A DNA stretch of 7,121 nt from Pacificispira sp002696645 (GCF_048892425.1 NZ_JBLZHU010000018.1:1-7121), one strand, 5' to 3'; counted from the stretch's first letter, positions 1-7,121 are shown. Translations and numbers: made by a program. Notes: generated by a model not told the origin, from the sequence alone.

Positions 1-80
1 ATCCCGAACTCGGCCGTGAAACCTTCCCGCGCCAATGGTACTTTGGCTCAAGCCACGGGAGAGTAGGTCGCTGCCAAGTC
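1..80 (+). rRNA. rrf: 5S ribosomal RNA, 3' part
   Basis: This is the 3' two-thirds of a 5S rRNA cut by the left window edge. Seen directly: the conserved blocks CCCGAACTCGGCCGTGAA, then GCGCCAATGGTACTTTGG, then the near-invariant GGGAGAGTAGGTCGCTGCCA, in the right order and spacing. The 3' end is set by eye at the CTGCCAAGTC segment, whose complement should be the missing 5' end; it could be off by a few bases. 5S rRNA is part of the large ribosomal subunit. The downstream tRNA-fMet shows it is the tail of an rRNA operon of alphaproteobacterial layout. The sequence does not look like the Rhodobacter-type 5S I remember, but I cannot name the genus. Confidence 0.95.
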
Positions 81-155
81 TTCCATGCGGACAGATCTCA
101 AGTCACCTCAGCAATACACCATGCAAACCCCCAACCTCCTACCAAACCACACCCA

Positions 156-232
<77 letters not shown>

Positions 233-240
233 AATATTCC

Positions 241-271
241 AACGGCTTAGCGCTAATCACGCTAGGCCGTT
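241..271 (+). terminator. Hairpin terminator after the rRNA/tRNA operon
   Basis: AACGGCTTAGCG (241-252) pairs with CGCTAGGCCGTT (260-271), a 12-bp stem with one T-G wobble around a 7-base loop. It starts eight bases after the tRNA CCA, as expected for the end of an rRNA transcript. The following bases (CTTGCGTTT) are only moderately T-rich, so it may be a weak intrinsic terminator or a processing hairpin. The stem is nearly symmetrical and could also block transcripts arriving from the convergent - strand genes on the right. Confidence 0.7.
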
Positions 272-279
272 CTTGCGTT

Positions 280-299
280 TAGGAAGCATATAGGAAGCA
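280..299. repeat. Tandem-phased direct repeat, possible attachment-site arm
   Basis: TAGGAAGCA occurs at 280-288 and again at 291-299, an 11-bp period (about one helix turn), immediately after the tRNA hairpin. Short phased direct repeats next to a tRNA 3' end are typical of arm-type binding sites for tyrosine recombinases. Here that is inference: no integrase and no second att copy are in view. The rest of 300-431 shows nothing I can call. Confidence 0.35.
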
Positions 300-431
300 A
301 GTGGGTAGGTTGATTCGCCGGAAGAAACGACACGGGTGCATTAGTTTTGCGGTGTTACCACGGGACTTTGGGAATGTGAGGGGTGGTGGATTTCCTTCAC
401 CGCATCCCTTATCAGACGCAAGTGTGGGAAA

Positions 432-668
432 CTACAATTCTTCGCTTCCAGCGTAGTGGTCCAAATAAATTGTCCCAATTGTTTTACCGACGCGATCAGC
501 AACGTCATGATGTCCGCTCTGGAATTCGTCATTTTCAATCCGATCCGCTAATTTACGAAGCGCCTCAGCGGTCCATTTATAGACTGTGGCCTCATTTGGG
601 CCGGTCACATTCAGTTCAATATCGCACTTTAATCCAGGCGTCATGCCGTCGTCGTCGTGTAAGTTCAT
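432..668 (-). CDS. Small acidic hypothetical protein (78 aa)
   Basis: I do not recognise a family with certainty. The start chosen is the ATG at 668, because GGAG (677-680) lies 8 bases upstream of it; an earlier in-frame ATG at 698 would add ten residues but has no such site. The protein is rich in Asp, Glu and His, with no signal peptide or membrane segment. Its centre reads as an amphipathic helix (KWTAEALRKLADRIEND, roughly residues 32-48), followed by a stretch with a HH pair and then VGKTIGTIYLDH, which looks like a beta-strand. This has the feel of a folded soluble protein. The overlapping + strand frame (383-700) reads as a low-quality Arg/Ser/His-rich shadow. The gene follows the restriction enzyme by 90 bases on the same strand, so it may share its transcript. 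A role with the restriction system is possible but unproven. Confidence 0.6.
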   Translation of the reverse strand: MNLHDDDGMTPGLKCDIELNVTGPNEATVYKWTAEALRKLADRIENDEFQSGHHDVADRVGKTIGTIYLDHYAGSEEL

Positions 669-676
669 TTTCTGGT

Positions 677-680
677 CTCC
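677..680 (-). promoter_or_regulatory. Ribosome-binding site deciding the 668 start
   Basis: GGAG on the - strand, 8 bases ahead of the ATG at 668. It lies inside the reading frame of the longer alternative beginning at 698, and favours the shorter 78-residue product. Confidence 0.55.
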
Positions 681-758
681 ATCAACAGCACCATCCATGA
701 AAACTATGCACGCATACTCTCTAACTCATGAAACCAAGCGTTTGAAGTGTAAGATAGA

Positions 759-3700
759 TCAGTCAATTTCTAGGCTAGGCAAATCATTCACAATTTTCAT
801 TGTTTCCAGGCTGACTGTTATAACCCGTTGGAATAGTTCAAGCGGATATTTCGGGTTGCCAACGGTCTCGTTTGCATAGTCATTGGCGTCGTTGACGATG
901 CCGCTACTCGTGTCCGTCTTAACCACCTGTCGCTCCATCACCCATTCCAGCGCAGGTTTGCCGTTGACGACATATTTATAGGCCTCCAGCGGGATGTTCT
1001 GCATGGTGATGTGATCGTTGTAGATTACCGTCGAGCGATCCTTCTCTTTACCCTTGCCGCCAAATTTCATTTTCTTCACGCGATAGAACTTCTTCGGGTT
1101 TACCTCAGCTTCGGGGATTAGACGGTGATCGCCTTCCTGGAAGGTGACCATGTAGGGCGCGACGGTTTCGAAGTTCACATGCAGATCGCCGAGGGCGCGG
1201 CCCGCGTCGTGGAAGGCGGCGAAGTCGGCATAGCTTTTGACTGCCGGAATGCGCGGGAGTTGCTTGGCTAGGTTATTGGCGAAGCGTTCGCGATACTCGG
1301 TCGAGTGCAGGAGACCGTAGATGTAGTAGAACAGGTCTTCCTTGCTGATCTTTTCGCTCGGATAGGCGGCTTGGAAATGCGCGAGGCCCGCATCGGTGAT
1401 GGCGTCGCGGCATATTTGGTCAGCCTTTGCCTCCTCGGTAGCGAAGAGACCCCGTTCGGTTTCGTCATCGCCATAGAGATAGAGGGGGAAGCATTGGCCT
1501 TTCTCTATGTTGTCAAGGCAGGGCATCGTGGTTGACATTAATGCTGAAAAGCTTTTCGCACCGACACCAGAAACCTGGATCACGAGATTTTTCGCCACCG
1601 CATTCGGGAAGATGCGGGGCATTTGTGCCATTCGTTGAATAAACATTCTGTCCTTGAACAATATCTGCATGTTGAAGGGCCTGTAGAGGCTTCGATGCGC
1701 AAGGTTTGCATCGAACACAGAACGCTGGCCGCGAAGGAATTTTGGGACTATGCCGCTGTGCCAATTTATAAGCTTAGTGTCATAGTCAAGGAATTCCCGA
1801 ATGTCCGGAGCCGTTTCGTGTTCCTCAAATCTATCGATCTCGCGGTTATAATATTCACTCATTCTTTGCATAGTTGAGACTAGCGCAGATCGTGATGAAT
1901 TATACATCCAAGCATCGCCGTTGGTCTTGATCCCATTTGAGTAGGTTTCGAACATCACAGCATTGTTGCTGCCTTTATCCTTTATTCCCATTTCGATGAA
2001 CTTGTCGAAGCTGCGGTCCACCTGGTCGAGCCAGTCGTTATTCTCGTCTGGGATGATGCGCTTCCAGCCTTCGGCGGCTGTGATACCGTTAATGGACGCA
2101 AAATCGCGGATGATTGCCAGCTTCTGCTTCTGGTCGAGATAGTCGCCAATATCGTGGAAATGGATGCGACCATGCTCGGTCGCATCGGGGTTCTTGACGA
2201 AAACGGAGATGGCTATAGGTGCCCGGCTCCCTGATCCGAAAATCTTGCCGCCTTCCTTGCGGGACAATTCGCCAGAGGTGCGTTGATTGCCCCGAAGGTG
2301 GAACACGTAAAGATCGCTGAATTCTTCAACCAAGCATTTTCGTAGCCCGTCGGTCGCGTTGCCTTCCACCCATCCGGCATTGGTCACATAAGCCATGACA
2401 CCCGCATCACCGATACGGTCGGTGGCCCATCGGATCGCCCGGATGTAGCTGTCGTAAAGGGCGTTCTTGTTGGTGGCCGATGAATGTGTGGCATAGCTGT
2501 CGCGGATGGCTGTATCGAGGGAGTTGTATGCGATGTTTGCTGCGTTGTCGTTCGCACTGCCTTGGCCCGCAGAATAAGGCGGATTGCCAATAATTACGCG
2601 AATATCCAGACCCTTTTGACGTGTGCGACGTTCGGAGTTGTCCGGCAGAAGGTTGGCAATCATGTCCCGCTCCTGCTCATACATCTGGAAGGTATCAGTC
2701 AGGAGAATGCCCTTGAACGGCTCATAAGGTGCGTCTGTCTTCAATTCACCCTGGGCAAGCTCGTGATACACCGTCTCTATGTTGATGGCGGCGATGTAGT
2801 AAGCCAGCAAAACAATTTCGTTGGCGTGAACCTCGTGCTTATATTTGTGCTCCAGCTCATCCGGCGCGATCAGACCGGATTGCAGCAGGCGGGTGATGAA
2901 AGTGCCAGTGCCGGTGAAAGGGTCAAGGATGTGCACGCCTTTTGAGCCGAGCGTCTGGCCGAATTGCGCCTTCAGCACGTCATTGACCGAATGGATGATG
3001 AAATCCACCACCTCGACCGGCGTGTAGACGATGCCGAGGCGCTTCGTCAGTTCAGGGAAAGCATTCTTGAAAAACTTGTCATAGAGCTCGGTGATGAGCG
3101 ACTGGCGGCCATGGGCGGTTTTCACGTCCGCGGCGCGGCGTTCAACGCTCGCATAGAACTTGGCGAGGCTTTCGGATTCCTTCTCCAGATTGTGTTCGTG
3201 AAGCTGGCCGAGAACGATCTCCATTGCCTGTGAGACGGGGTTTTCCTTGGTGAAGCGGCTGCCCTTGAACAGCGCATCAAAGACTGGCCTGGTGATGAGG
3301 TGCTGTGCCAGCATCTCGATGGCTTCAGCTTCGGAAATCTCCGGGTTCAGATCGTCATGCAATTCTTCAAGGAACGCCATGAAGGAAGTGCGTTCCGGCC
3401 CTTCCTTGGCGACGATGGTAGTGATGCGGGTTATGTGGGTCTGGGCGATCTTGGCGATGTCCTTGGCCCAGGTATCCCAATAATCACGGGTGCCGCATTT
3501 CTGGACAATCCTGGCCATGATGGCACGGGTGAATTCGTCAAAGACAAGCTCGCCTTGAACGTCATCGCCACCGCTGGTGCGCGTGGTCGGCCCATCCTGT
3601 CCAATGCCTGCACCCGTTTTTTTGGCCTTGGTCTTAGTGGTGGCAAAGTCATCGACAACGGCAGTCAGTTCTTTCAGCTCAGTTTCTGAAGAAATCCGCA

Positions 3701-5642
3701 TCAGTTCAATCTTATCGCTGATATCCTCACCAATTTTCGCCTGATTGATGCGGGCATCGAGGCGTTCATCATGGGCGCGAAGCGCATTCAGAATCTGCCA
3801 GACAACCTTGTAGCGTTCATTGTCATTGAGGGCTTCCTCGGGCTTAGTATCAGGCGGAATGGCGACAGGCAAAATGACATAGCCGAGTTTCTTGCCCTCG
3901 GCCCGGCGCATGACGCGGCCAACCGATTGCACCACGTCGATCTGGCTCTTGCGCGGATGCATGAACATGATGGCATCAAGTGCAGGCACGTCCACACCTT
4001 CGGACAGTACCTTGGCATTGGTGAGGATGCGGCAGGTATTGTCACCAGCATCGGCCTTTAGCCATTTGAGCAGGGTTTCGCGCTGATTGGCGTTGAAACT
4101 GCCATCAACATGCTCGACCTCAACGGTTAGATTGCGGGCGTCTTCGATTTGTTCATTGGCGGTATATTCCTCAACAACCTGAGCAAATTCAGCTTCAATG
4201 ATCTGAGACTTGGCGATGCTTTGACAGAACGCCAACGCCCGTCGCATCGGCTTCGGGTCAAATTCAAGATCGGTCGCAAGATTGGCTTTGGTGAGCGCCT
4301 TGTAGCATCCGATGATTTTGGTCGCGTCGTCCAATGTGAGCTCTGGACCATTCTTCAGGCGGTTCTGGATAGTCGTTGAAATCAGTCCTTCATCAACGGC
4401 CAGCACCACAACCTTGTAGTCGGTCAGCAGGTCGTTCTCGACGGCCCAGCCGAATCCACGATGAAACAGGTCCTGGCCGAATTTTGTCTCATCATCCATG
4501 GATGCGAGTTCGGCATCATGGTCATCGGCCTTACGCTTGGCGGCATCACCAAAGATGCGCGGTGTGGCTGTCATATAAAGCCGCTTTTTCGCGGCTACAT
4601 GCTCATTACTATGGATGCGGACAAAGTTGCTGTCGTCTTCATCCTTCAGTGTGACGCCTGTGGTACGATGGGCTTCATCGCAAATCACAAGGTCGAATTC
4701 TGGCAGGCCGTGATGCTTCTGGGCGTGGGTCAGGACATCAATGGAATGGTAGGTCGAAAACACGACAGTCATCTTATCAGGGTTTGCGCTCAGCACCTGC
4801 CCGGCGATCTTCTGTGGATCGGTCGTCGCTGGAAAAGCCAGATCGTGTACATTCAAATCGAGGCTGTCGGCATCTGCATTGCGACCGACTTTGACATCTG
4901 AGCATGCAGAGAAGGCCGTAAACTCTTCCTGACAATCATTCTTCCACTCGCGCACGGTCTGCGACATTAGGGCAAGTGACGGCACCATAAAAAGGACACG
5001 TCTGCCTGCTCCTGCCATGGTCTCTGCAATGCGTAGGCCGGTGAAGGTCTTGCCGGTACCGCAGGCCATAATCATCTTGCCGCGATCAGCATCTTTCAAA
5101 CCGTCTAGGACCGCCTTCAAGGCATCGCTTTGGTGATCCCGGAGCTGCTTTTTCGGTGCGAGGCTGACAGTGCCAGTTCGGAAAAATTGAGACCAGTCAA
5201 TTCGGCTGGCTTCCAGTTCGTTTATTCCGATACGGTTCCAATCTTTGGAAAGTTTGTCGAGGGTCTCCTTAGCGTTTTGTCCGAACTCTTTTCGTGTCGT
5301 GTCTGCGATAACAAGTCGCGTAAACAGATCATTGGCCGCTGCCGAAATGAAACTATCGATATCGGGCTTCTGGATACTGTAATCGGGTGAATAAAATTTG
5401 CACTGAATGGCAACAAAACCTGAGCCATCCGTTAGCGTTGCAACCAAATCTATACCAATGTCCTTCTGACTCCAGCCGTGGTCCTTTGCCCACTCAGAAA
5501 ATGGAACGACCGAAGAATAGAATTGCCGTTGTATGTCATCATTCTCGAGGAAAACACGAACCAACTTCTCAAAATAGTCGCCTTTTTCACGCTCTGAGCG
5601 GGATGAAATACGGTAGTCATCCAAAATTTTCTGGAGTTGCAT
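759..5642 (-). CDS. Type ISP restriction-modification enzyme (single chain)
   Basis: A 1627-residue fusion of restriction and modification, close in size and order to the Type ISP enzymes LlaGI and LlaBIII (near 1,580 residues). Residues counted from ATG 5642. (1) Mrr-like PD-(D/E)xK nuclease, about 10-155: GID with D65, then IQCK with Q80 and K82. (2) Superfamily 2 ATPase/translocase, about 165-610: Walker A CGTGKT (K198), DEAH 322-325, TATP 358-361, QSVGRVMRR 572-580. (3) Helical coupler, about 610-850. (4) Gamma-class N6-adenine methyltransferase: YTP at 873, DPFTGTG from D907, NPPY 1020-1023. (5) Target-recognition region to the C-terminus, including the family-like LLHSTEYRERF...LPRIP segment near 1444-1466. 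Known relatives methylate adenine on one strand of an asymmetric site, translocate on unmodified DNA using ATP, and cut when two enzymes meet head-on. No key motif is missing, so it looks active. A TTG at 5648 is possible but too close to the ribosome-binding site. Confidence 0.95.
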   Translation of the reverse strand: MQLQKILDDYRISSRSEREKGDYFEKLVRVFLENDDIQRQFYSSVVPFSEWAKDHGWSQKDIGIDLVATLTDGSGFVAIQCKFYSPDYSIQKPDIDSFISAAANDLFTRLVIADTTRKEFGQNAKETLDKLSKDWNRIGINELEASRIDWSQFFRTGTVSLAPKKQLRDHQSDALKAVLDGLKDADRGKMIMACGTGKTFTGLRIAETMAGAGRRVLFMVPSLALMSQTVREWKNDCQEEFTAFSACSDVKVGRNADADSLDLNVHDLAFPATTDPQKIAGQVLSANPDKMTVVFSTYHSIDVLTHAQKHHGLPEFDLVICDEAHRTTGVTLKDEDDSNFVRIHSNEHVAAKKRLYMTATPRIFGDAAKRKADDHDAELASMDDETKFGQDLFHRGFGWAVENDLLTDYKVVVLAVDEGLISTTIQNRLKNGPELTLDDATKIIGCYKALTKANLATDLEFDPKPMRRALAFCQSIAKSQIIEAEFAQVVEEYTANEQIEDARNLTVEVEHVDGSFNANQRETLLKWLKADAGDNTCRILTNAKVLSEGVDVPALDAIMFMHPRKSQIDVVQSVGRVMRRAEGKKLGYVILPVAIPPDTKPEEALNDNERYKVVWQILNALRAHDERLDARINQAKIGEDISDKIELMRISSETELKELTAVVDDFATTKTKAKKTGAGIGQDGPTTRTSGGDDVQGELVFDEFTRAIMARIVQKCGTRDYWDTWAKDIAKIAQTHITRITTIVAKEGPERTSFMAFLEELHDDLNPEISEAEAIEMLAQHLITRPVFDALFKGSRFTKENPVSQAMEIVLGQLHEHNLEKESESLAKFYASVERRAADVKTAHGRQSLITELYDKFFKNAFPELTKRLGIVYTPVEVVDFIIHSVNDVLKAQFGQTLGSKGVHILDPFTGTGTFITRLLQSGLIAPDELEHKYKHEVHANEIVLLAYYIAAINIETVYHELAQGELKTDAPYEPFKGILLTDTFQMYEQERDMIANLLPDNSERRTRQKGLDIRVIIGNPPYSAGQGSANDNAANIAYNSLDTAIRDSYATHSSATNKNALYDSYIRAIRWATDRIGDAGVMAYVTNAGWVEGNATDGLRKCLVEEFSDLYVFHLRGNQRTSGELSRKEGGKIFGSGSRAPIAISVFVKNPDATEHGRIHFHDIGDYLDQKQKLAIIRDFASINGITAAEGWKRIIPDENNDWLDQVDRSFDKFIEMGIKDKGSNNAVMFETYSNGIKTNGDAWMYNSSRSALVSTMQRMSEYYNREIDRFEEHETAPDIREFLDYDTKLINWHSGIVPKFLRGQRSVFDANLAHRSLYRPFNMQILFKDRMFIQRMAQMPRIFPNAVAKNLVIQVSGVGAKSFSALMSTTMPCLDNIEKGQCFPLYLYGDDETERGLFATEEAKADQICRDAITDAGLAHFQAAYPSEKISKEDLFYYIYGLLHSTEYRERFANNLAKQLPRIPAVKSYADFAAFHDAGRALGDLHVNFETVAPYMVTFQEGDHRLIPEAEVNPKKFYRVKKMKFGGKGKEKDRSTVIYNDHITMQNIPLEAYKYVVNGKPALEWVMERQVVKTDTSSGIVNDANDYANETVGNPKYPLELFQRVITVSLETMKIVNDLPSLEID

Positions 5643-5649
5643 TTTCAAT

Positions 5650-5654
5650 TCCTA
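5650..5654 (-). promoter_or_regulatory. Ribosome-binding site deciding the 5642 start
   Basis: TAGGA on the - strand ends 7 bases before the ATG at 5642. The in-frame TTG at 5648 is only one base from it, too close to be served, so the ATG is the better start. Confidence 0.65.
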
Positions 5655-5680
5655 CCGTTGTCATCTGAAGTGGCAAACGA

Positions 5681-5702
5681 GCGCAACAGAATATTGCGCA
5701 AC
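5681..5702. repeat. Direct repeat GCGCAAC x2 upstream of the restriction gene
   Basis: GCGCAAC at 5681-5687 and 5696-5702, 15 bp apart, with the second copy inside the palindrome TTGCGCAA (5694-5701). It lies 39-60 bases ahead of the restriction gene's ATG, where a regulator or RNA polymerase would act. It could be an operator, or chance; no clear -35/-10 pair stands out in the 147-base gap between the Rep stop and this gene. Confidence 0.25.
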
Positions 5703-5789
5703 CTGGAGCGTAGGGGGACCGTCTTCAAAAGCCAAGGTTTATTGCCGTCCCAGATCACGGGGAATCTTCTCCATTGCGAATAATTTCTG

Positions 5790-6953
5790 TTACCCCTCTA
5801 GGAAACGATACTTTTCCGCCGACCGCCTCAGGGCTTTCTCGAAATGTCCCGCATCGTGTTCGATATGATCGTGGACTATATGCGCGATGCGGCTGGAAAT
5901 TGTCCGTGCATCAACGGAACTTCCCGTTGCGACAGTCCAGGTCGCCACCAACCCCTTGATCTGGGCTTCCATCACGTCCACAAGTTGCGCCTGCATGATA
6001 TCTTTCACGATGCCCGGTTCCGCCCCTGTCTGCATTTCGTGCAGGTCTTTTGTAACGGTTTGGATTGCGGCATTCCAAAGCGGGTGATTGGGCCAGCGGT
6101 TCCGCTCCCGATCTGTCGGGTTCGGTATTGTATAGCGGATATCGTCCAGGCAATACCGCAACAGGTCTCCCAACTTGTCGTCCAGGTCCGCCCATCGCGT
6201 AATTCCCCAACGGTCCTTCAGGTGCTTCTTTCCCGCACGGAGTTCCATGCGCCATATCTTCACATCAGGTGCTAGGTCGGGCAGTCCCTGGGTTTCGCGG
6301 GCGGCATTCCAATGTGCCCACCATTCGCTTTTGCCCTTGGCGCGCACTTCGCGGGATTTGTCGTACGCAATGACCTGTCGTCCCGGCATCTTCCCGCATG
6401 TAACCGATGTGTAGAAGCCGGATACGCCCTGCATCCGAATGCCTGCATCGTCGTCCTGGTCTGCGCGGGAGGTCCGCGAATGCATCACGAAGGCGGTGGG
6501 GTCCAGCACAAAGGGCAAACCCATCACTCGCGCGATATCGTCGGATAGGAAGTCCATGCAATAGTCGATGCGGGAGAGGGATTCCTGGCCGACATCCGCG
6601 CCGATGGCTTCGAGGAAGCGATAGAGTTCCCTTCGAACGCCTCCTAACTTGAGGCTGGCAAGGGCATTGGATTTAACAGATACCCGGATATTCCAGTTTG
6701 CTGCATTCTGGTTACTGCTGAAAAACCACGTCGCGCCAACCGGCCCGGTATCGCAACGGAAAGCATAGCCACCTTTAGCACCGGATTCCGCGACGTGCAG
6801 AGGCTCGCCTTGCCATTCGACAAGCACGCTTCCCTTCACTTTCTGTGCCTGCAGTTTGGCTTGGCCCAGGGTGTCGACAAGCGCTTGTGGGATGCGTCCC
6901 TGAAAGGTTACGTCCAGGCCGTCGAAATTCCAGTAGAACGGTTTCAATTCCAT
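5790..6953 (-). CDS. Rep_trans-family replication initiator or MOBT-type relaxase
   Basis: A 387-residue protein (from the ATG at 6953) with the hallmarks of the Rep_trans family (replication initiation factor), which includes pT181 RepC, CTX-phage RstA and the NicK/Orf20 relaxases of ICEBs1 and Tn916. Seen: RIDYCMDFL near residues 128-136 (the family's RxDxxxD signature), IAYDKSREV near 195-203 and IWRMELRAGKKHL near 233-245. These match the conserved order of acidic, Tyr/Lys and Arg-Glu blocks. Family members nick one strand at a hairpin origin through a tyrosine and start rolling-circle replication or transfer; which Tyr acts here is not certain. There is no signal peptide or membrane segment. 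The upstream ATGs at 6971/6968 lack a ribosome-binding site. A G/C-run inverted repeat lies 30 bases ahead of the gene. The gene precedes the restriction gene on the same strand. Replicator and relaxase roles cannot be told apart without the rest of the element. Confidence 0.8.
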   Translation of the reverse strand: MELKPFYWNFDGLDVTFQGRIPQALVDTLGQAKLQAQKVKGSVLVEWQGEPLHVAESGAKGGYAFRCDTGPVGATWFFSSNQNAANWNIRVSVKSNALASLKLGGVRRELYRFLEAIGADVGQESLSRIDYCMDFLSDDIARVMGLPFVLDPTAFVMHSRTSRADQDDDAGIRMQGVSGFYTSVTCGKMPGRQVIAYDKSREVRAKGKSEWWAHWNAARETQGLPDLAPDVKIWRMELRAGKKHLKDRWGITRWADLDDKLGDLLRYCLDDIRYTIPNPTDRERNRWPNHPLWNAAIQTVTKDLHEMQTGAEPGIVKDIMQAQLVDVMEAQIKGLVATWTVATGSSVDARTISSRIAHIVHDHIEHDAGHFEKALRRSAEKYRFLEG

Positions 6954-6962
6954 ATTCTGATA

Positions 6963-6966
6963 CTCC
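6963..6966 (-). promoter_or_regulatory. Ribosome-binding site deciding the 6953 start
   Basis: GGAG on the - strand, 9 bases ahead of the ATG at 6953. It overlaps the codons just after the two upstream ATGs (6971, 6968), which have no purine-rich site of their own. Confidence 0.55.
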
Positions 6967-6982
6967 ATCATTCTGCGGTTCT

Positions 6983-7011
6983 AGAGGGGGGTGCTACAAG
7001 GACCCCCCTCT
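6983..7011. other. G-run/C-run inverted repeat, candidate nick site (oriT or double-strand origin)
   Basis: AGAGGGGGGT (6983-6992) and ACCCCCCTCT (7002-7011) form a perfect 10-bp stem around a 9-base loop GCTACAAGG. It lies directly upstream of the Rep_trans gene. Rolling-circle origins and MOBT transfer origins often sit beside their Rep/relaxase gene and include a GC-rich hairpin; from memory, the ICEBs1 oriT is also a C-run/G-run inverted repeat. Neither strand has a T-run after the stem, which argues against a simple terminator. It could also act on translation of the Rep message, since it falls within its probable leader. Confidence 0.5.
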
Positions 7012-7048
7012 TGGGTTTCCGAATGTTCAAAACCAGAAAAGAAAGAGC

Positions 7049-7064
7049 GCACGCTAGCGCGTGC
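7049..7064 (-). terminator. GC-rich hairpin, possible terminator of an off-window gene
   Basis: GCACGC (7049-7054) and GCGTGC (7059-7064) form a perfect 6-bp stem with a 4-base loop. Read on the - strand it is followed two bases later by the T-rich stretch TCTTTCTTTTCTGG, as in an intrinsic terminator. A - strand TAA at 7101-7103 could end a gene entering from the right. It could equally be a second element of the Rep origin. Confidence 0.3.
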
Positions 7065-7121
7065 TTGTTCCGACGCTGCGCGCCGGGGCCGCTTTGGGTT
7101 TTAGGGACGGGTAGACAGAAA

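Noticed and set aside
300..320. GTAGGTT shared between the tRNA T arm and position 305-311, as an att core duplication
   Set aside because: Only seven bases match and the flanks differ; expected by chance.
383..700. 105-residue + strand open frame over the small gene
   Set aside because: Composition rich in Arg, Ser, His and Gln with no recognisable fold; the - strand frame has a better ribosome-binding site and a more natural protein sequence.
2484..2945. 153-residue + strand frame opposite the restriction gene
   Set aside because: Antisense shadow of the methyltransferase-coding part; no motif or start signal.
5681..5702. dif-like Xer site, since some Rep_trans phages integrate at dif
   Set aside because: The two half-sites are direct repeats rather than the imperfect inverted halves of a dif site, and the element already sits by a tRNA gene.
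5740..5775. Eleven-codon - strand frame (MEKIPRDLGRQ) just after the Rep stop
   Set aside because: No ribosome-binding site and too short to tell from chance.
6969..7120. - strand open frame entering from the right edge and overlapping the first Rep ATGs
   Set aside because: About 50 codons with no start in view; it reads through both hairpins and looks like a chance frame in GC-rich DNA.
7101..7121. Possible tail (six codons and TAA) of a - strand gene
   Set aside because: Too short to support a gene call; mentioned only as context for the possible terminator.

Overview
The window looks like alphaproteobacterial chromosome meeting a mobile, defence-bearing insertion. The left edge holds the 3' part of a 5S rRNA and then an initiator tRNA-fMet, both on the + strand. 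That is the usual end of an alphaproteobacterial rRNA operon (16S-Ile-Ala-23S-5S-fMet). The tRNA has an A29:U41 pair in its anticodon stem in place of the textbook G:C, a variant I recall from rhizobia and relatives. The host genus cannot be named. A strong hairpin just after the tRNA probably ends the rRNA transcript.

Everything recognisable to the right of about 280 is on the - strand and runs toward the rRNA operon. In transcription order it holds: (i) a Rep_trans-family protein (about 387 aa), which could be a rolling-circle replication initiator or a MOBT-type relaxase, preceded by a G-run/C-run inverted repeat that is a good candidate for its nick site; (ii) a very long, apparently intact single-chain Type ISP restriction-modification enzyme (about 1627 aa) with Mrr-like nuclease, superfamily 2 translocase, gamma-class N6-adenine methyltransferase and C-terminal target-recognition region; (iii) a small acidic protein (about 78 aa) of unknown function.

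The layout suggests an integrative element, perhaps an integrative and mobilizable element or a phage-like satellite, inserted beside tRNA-fMet and carrying a restriction system as cargo. A short phased direct repeat (TAGGAAGCA twice, 11 bp apart) right after the tRNA hairpin may be part of the attachment region. No integrase is visible, and the other end of the element lies outside the window, so mobility is inferred. Base composition is uneven inside the restriction gene: the helicase/methyltransferase core is about 60% G+C, while the nuclease end and one block of the target-recognition region are nearer 40-45%, as expected if modules were exchanged.

Starts were adjusted by ribosome-binding sites: ATG at 5642 for the restriction enzyme, 6953 for the Rep protein and 668 for the small protein.
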